Origin: Przewalskia tangutica
Lineage: Eukaryota > Streptophyta > Magnoliopsida > Solanales > Solanaceae
Assembly (NCBI GenBank): GCA_029844215.1
Contig: CM056721.1
Location: forward strand, 57,081,815 to 57,145,814
Length of the DNA stretch: 64,000 nt
Direction: 5' to 3'
In this document: positions 59,978 through 64,000 of the stretch, piece by piece
Numbering within the stretch: position 1 is the first letter of the stretch
How the letters are laid out: the number at the start of each line of letters is the position of its first letter
The notes under the pieces: model-generated
What the model saw: the letters and a program-made list of their open reading frames with translations, nothing else
The model's database searches: none
Told to the model about the DNA's origin: nothing
Made by a program: the position numbers and the translations under genes

Positions 59978-61594
59978 ATATCTTTGTCCTTCTATTGTAA
60001 TTAGAGATTACATACTGTAGTAGTATAGAAATTGAGTATAAGATATTTAGAAGGATGATATATAGAAGAGAATTGAACTGTACTTACATTGGGCTGTATT
60101 TACAGTAGACTTGTGTAGTTCCGAGTAGGGAAGTTCTGCCCAATTTTCCGTAGAATAAAGAACCTTCTGCTTAGAATATTCTACAGAGTAGTCTAGACGT
60201 TGATAGACATATTTGACTATTATAGGTTGATACTCTGCGCGCGACATATTCGACTTGGCAGGTGGATTTAGCCGAGGAGGTATGTGATCCTTCCTATACT
60301 CTTGAGCATGATACTTTTGAAATATATATAGTACGGTAGACGTACATGTGTTAACTAAACTTGGTTTTACTTTGATGTCTTTTGACTTGAGTTTTAAATG
60401 ATAAGAATCTTGGAAATATTTCAAAAGAGTTATGAATCATTTTTGAAAGAAAAGTAATACTTGGTTTTAAAAGCTTAAGAGTTATACTAGCTTTATGGGA
60501 AGTTAGGTATAACGACTTAAGCAAGATAAAAGGAACGGTTTACTTATTTGTTTATGAAAGTCTTGTATTGATTTCTGGAAAGTGTAGTAAGATGGTTTGA
60601 TAAGTAAACATGTTATGATGCTACGTGTGTTAGTGTCTTGTGATGTTTGTGTACGGGGGTTATTCTTGTTGTGCTTACGTTGTTAAACGATAAGCCCGTT
60701 GTACTGCTATAATATCACATACCCCCTGACTAGTTATGATGACGAGGACTTGCCACCCTAGATGCGACTAATACATCATGCGGGTCCATGTGACCTACGC
60801 GAGTCGCGGAGTTCCGTGATTGATCACTGGGTGTTACGCCGATGCGAGGAATACCTCATGCGGTCCATAGACTACGCGACTTCGGGTCCAGATGATGCCA
60901 CGTTAGCTACCCCCGATGCGAGAATACCTACGCGCCTATGCGCCTATGCGGACTGCGGGAGTTCCAGGATTAGGCACGCATAATGATACTATGGGCGAAT
61001 GGCCTTGCTTCGATCATTAGCGGCCTAGAAAAGACCAGTTATGTTATATCTATTTTGCTCTTGGTTATGCTGTGGCACTATGTGCGGTTACATTGGTTGT
61101 TTCGTACATATTTGTAAAATTGGTTTTAAAATGATATGATTTCATTTAAGTACTTTACAGTTTCACATACTTGGTACCTGTTGTACTGACCTCCTTCGGG
61201 GGGCTGCGTTCATGCCGCAGGTAGAGGTACTCCTGTTGTTGATCCCCGCTCCTAGGATCACCGTTTACGCTGGGAAAGCCCCGCTTTCTCCGAGGCTTGT
61301 CTTTTGGGTATGATCTCCCGCCATTGTAGCTTTATGTACATTCTGGTATGGGCCCTGTCCTGCCATAGTTGTTTACATTCCTAGAGGTCTGTAGTCCTGT
61401 TGTAAAGTTGGGATGTAACTGTTCACTCTTGATGTATATATACATGCCGAAAGGCAATCTTTTCTTGGATAAACTGTTTCTCATTTCATAATTGTTTCAT
61501 GTCTTGCTTTTATATTCCGCTGGTTACTCTGATGTATGTCTACTTAGGTGCCCGGGTAAGGCACCAGTCACGGGCCCGGGTTCGGGTCGTGACA
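59978..61594 (+). repeat. 3' LTR of X, second part
   Basis: Resumes ATATCTTTGTCC. Carries GC-rich repeats 60740-60970 and well-preserved terminal hairpins (CTGCG/CGCAG at 61204-61220, GATCC/GGATC at 61241-61259). Ends TTCGGGTCGTGACA at 61594. Confidence 0.9.
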
Positions 61595-61603
61595 GTTGGT
61601 TAT

Positions 61604-62411
61604 TGTTACACCCCGTATTTCCAAGAGATTGAAATGAGAACGTACGTATGGAAATAAGATTTGAATTTTGGAAAGAAAGAAAGATTACTTTTTCTTAAGG
61701 AAAATCTCGGGAATTTGTGAAGGAAAACGTTTAAAATTTTGAATTTGGTTCTCAAATTTTGTATTTGAGACTTTTGGAATATATTGGATTTATGGATTTT
61801 TAAGTTCGGATTTGGTCACGTGGGGCCTACGGAAAAAATTTACGATTTTGTGGGGCCCACAATATTTTGAGATATTTTGGCCAATTATGGATTTTTAGGT
61901 GATGAAATATTTTTTTGACCAATGAGAGGGGGACATGTGGCACCCCCTTTGACTATTTGACTTGGTCTTGGAAGATATTTTGGAGGCAAGTGGAGGTGGG
62001 TCTCACTCCACTTGTCTTGCTACACATGGGTCATACACTTGGATTGATCTCAACCCTTGGTTGCTCTATATATATCCACATAGAGGGTGCAAGACGTCAT
62101 CTACACTTAGCAATATTTCACAAGGCAAAAATATTGCCCTCTCCATGATAGCTCTCGGCCAAGGGGTCTTTTGGAAGACAAAAATTCTTCAATACTTGTT
62201 GATAAATCCTCATATTCAAACCAAAGATCCCTAGTGGTATGCTAAGCATAAACAACCCCTTAAACCCCGGAAATACTATGTTGTTCCGTTAGTCGCACCT
62301 TGAAAACCTAAGGTGTTCTTGGACTTTTGTGTTGGAACTTGAAGAGAAGTTGGTTATGAACTTCTAAGGGTTGTATATTGTGGATTGGAATGTAAATAAA
62401 AGGAGCTAAAT
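61604..62411 (+). repeat. LTR 5' part, + strand
   Basis: Starts TGTTACACCCCGTATTTCC nine bases after X. TCP-like sites at 61820-61830 (one mismatch) and 61850-61860, TATATATAT at 62067-62075. Interrupted at 62411 inside GGAGCTAAAT by another LTR start. Most similar to 3094-4208. Confidence 0.85.
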
Positions 62412-64000
62412 TGTTACACCCCTTTATTCCAGGATATATATATATAAGAATGTACGTAATGAATCAGGATGTTAAAAATTTGAACGAAAGAAAGAATTGT
62501 TTTCCGAAGGAAATATCTTCAGAACCTCGGAAAAGAGAAGTGTTTGTTAATGAGAATTGGGTTCTCGAATTTGCTATTTGAGACGTTTAGAATTTATCGA
62601 AACTATGGAAGTTTATTTACAGAGTTGGATAGGTGTGGCCAACCCGAGAAATTTTACTTTTTTGTGGGGCCCACGAGGTTTCCGATATTTTGACCAATTA
62701 TGGAAATTTTGGGAAATGACATGTTATGGACCAGGGAGGGCGACACGTGTCACCCTCCACATGGTCATCCTTGGACGAAAATATTCATTAAAGGCTAGCC
62801 AAATTGGCTTTGATAAAATGGACCAAGTCAAAGGGAAAAGTGAGCTTGATATATTTGACCTCATCTTAGCCATCCATATGTTTTAATCCTAGCCATTGGT
62901 CTCCTTATATATTACTACTACTAGTGCAAGACTAGTTCATTCAATACTTAGAAAAATTCAAGAAAAACTTTGAGCTAGTTCTATGTTGCTCTCGGCTAAG
63001 GGGAAAAAAAGAGAAATTTTGCAATCTTACTCCATAATTCCCAATATTCAAACCCAAGGTTCCTAGAGGTATTGTAAGGATATCTCAATAGAAAGATCCC
63101 GGGAAAACTACGTTTTCACGTTAGTCGCAATATGAAAACCTAAGGTGTTCTTCAACTTTGAAGTTGGAAATTGAAGAGAAGTTGGTTATGAGCTTCTAAG
63201 GAGTGCTTGGAGCGGATTGCAACGTAAGAAGAGGAGCTAAAAGTTGCTAAGGATCGACTTTGACGCTTAGATAATATTAGGGCTTATTGAGGTAAAATCT
63301 TCATCTTCTTAATGTGATTGAAGATTACATGTTATAGTAGTTGATAAATGAGCATGTGATACATATTATGAAGTTTGAAAAGAATTGGATCATGTCGACA
63401 TGTTGAAACCGAAATTGGACATGTTAGCCATTAAGTTTGTAATTCAATTTAATTGTTAGATATAATCGCCGCATGTTAAGGAAGAAAGGATTTATAGTTG
63501 TTGTAATTGTTATTATGTATATAACATGTTAGAATAACAACTTGGATTAAAAAGGAATTGAACAGAAATTGACATTGTTGTTGATATTGATGGTAGCCGA
63601 GAATGGCTTAAGTTGTTGGACAATTTTATATTAATTGTGGGGCAGAATTTTACACGTCCTGTTAGGCGTGTAATCCCCTTTGAATTTCTGAATTGTGGAG
63701 CCTTAAATATGGCATTTGGTTATTGATTTTCGGGTCTTGAAAAAGGTGGAAAAGTACGTAGAAACAAAGGAAGTGCTGCCCGATTTTCCGTAGAATTAAG
63801 AGTCCTTATACTTAGGAATATTCTACGTTGAAACCTAGTAGTTGATGGACGTATTATGGTCATTATAGGTTGACATTCTACGTGCGGCGTTTTCAACTTG
63901 GCAAGTGGATTGAGCCGGAGAGGTATGTGGAACTTTTCTTATCTCTTGAGCATGAGTAGCTATAAATGTATAGTACGGTAGACGTACGAGATTTAAATGA
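62412..64000 (+). repeat. LTR 5' part, + strand, runs off window
   Basis: Starts TGTTACACCCCTTTATTCC. U3 palindrome near 62735, GTGGGGCCCAC at 62664-62674, TATATATT at 62906-62913, the GGGCTTATTGAGGTAAAAT segment near 63275 and the TAGTACGGTAGACGTACG phrase near 63973. The rest lies beyond the window. Confidence 0.85.

Larger units (their letters stand above)
7810..61594 (+). mobile_element. Element X: Ty3/Gypsy chromovirus split by three insertions
   Basis: X's own sequence is 7810-11173, 21732-22842, 32388-34399 and 59978-61594 (counting target duplications). Its pol reads through all three joins once V, U and W are removed. The 5' LTR (starts TGTTATACCCC) is fused directly to pol, so LTR end, PBS, gag and protease are gone. 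Its two LTRs are clearly diverged from each other. The outer flanks do not match (TCCTG left, GTTGG right), so it lacks a visible target duplication. It is the oldest element of the nest. Confidence 0.85.

Noticed and set aside
61915..62234. Overlapping 77- and 90-residue frames in the 61604 LTR
   Set aside because: They cover the LTR promoter and leader and are not conserved in the related LTRs at 3094 or 62412.

Overview
The window looks like repetitive heterochromatin from a flowering plant, probably a eudicot; no host gene was recognised. Almost all of it can be assigned to one extended family of Ty3/Gypsy LTR retrotransposons. The evidence is: LTRs that begin TGTTA(C/T)ACC and end GTCGTGACA; a primer-binding site matching the plant initiator-Met tRNA 3' end (TGGTATCAGAGC) four bases after the LTR; gag with a CCHC knuckle; and pol in the order PR-RT-RNaseH-IN ending in a chromodomain. 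That makes it a chromovirus, most like the Tekay/Del clade. The species cannot be named from sequence alone.

Layout. (1) 1-7809: two gag-only elements of the family lie in inverted orientation, left one on + and right one on -, with two more head-to-head LTR pieces between them. (2) 7810-61594: an old + strand element, here called X, is split by three insertions. Its pieces are LTR 7810-10402, pol 10403-11173, pol 21732-22842, pol 32388-33430 and 3' LTR 33590-34399 plus 59978-61594. Element V (11174-21731, -) sits in its RT and is the only copy with all gag-pol domains. Element U (22843-32387, +, target duplication TTATC) sits in its integrase. Element W (34400-59977, -, target duplication ATATC) sits in its 3' LTR. 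W is itself split by Y (34918-42185, -, target duplication CAAAC) in its 3' LTR and by Z (48926-57765, -) in its 5' LTR. (3) 61604-64000: two more + LTR 5' parts, one nested in the other.

How the parts may work together. V encodes Gag, protease, RT/RNase H and integrase with chromodomain, and X once did. The left element, the right-arm element, U, W and Z keep PBS, leader, a degraded gag, a noncoding spacer and the polypurine tract but no functional pol, which resembles TR-GAG non-autonomous elements. Y keeps only 0.88 kb between 3.2 kb LTRs. All share the same cis signals: PBS, a leader stem-loop exposing GTGCAC, a perfect hairpin just before the polypurine tract, and a set of LTR hairpins. 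This fits mobilisation in trans by a V-like partner.

A caution about the sequence. Copies that should be nearly identical differ mostly at CTG/CAG (and CCGG-like) sites and at long G/C runs, often as CTG to TCG or CAG to CG/CGTG. Even the PBS is altered this way in several copies. I think this is a base-calling or assembly artefact at methylated CHG sites, so many apparent frameshifts, especially in V, may not be real.

I did not find a convincing new protein system. The observations most worth following are the conserved RNA and DNA structures and the non-autonomous/autonomous pairing.
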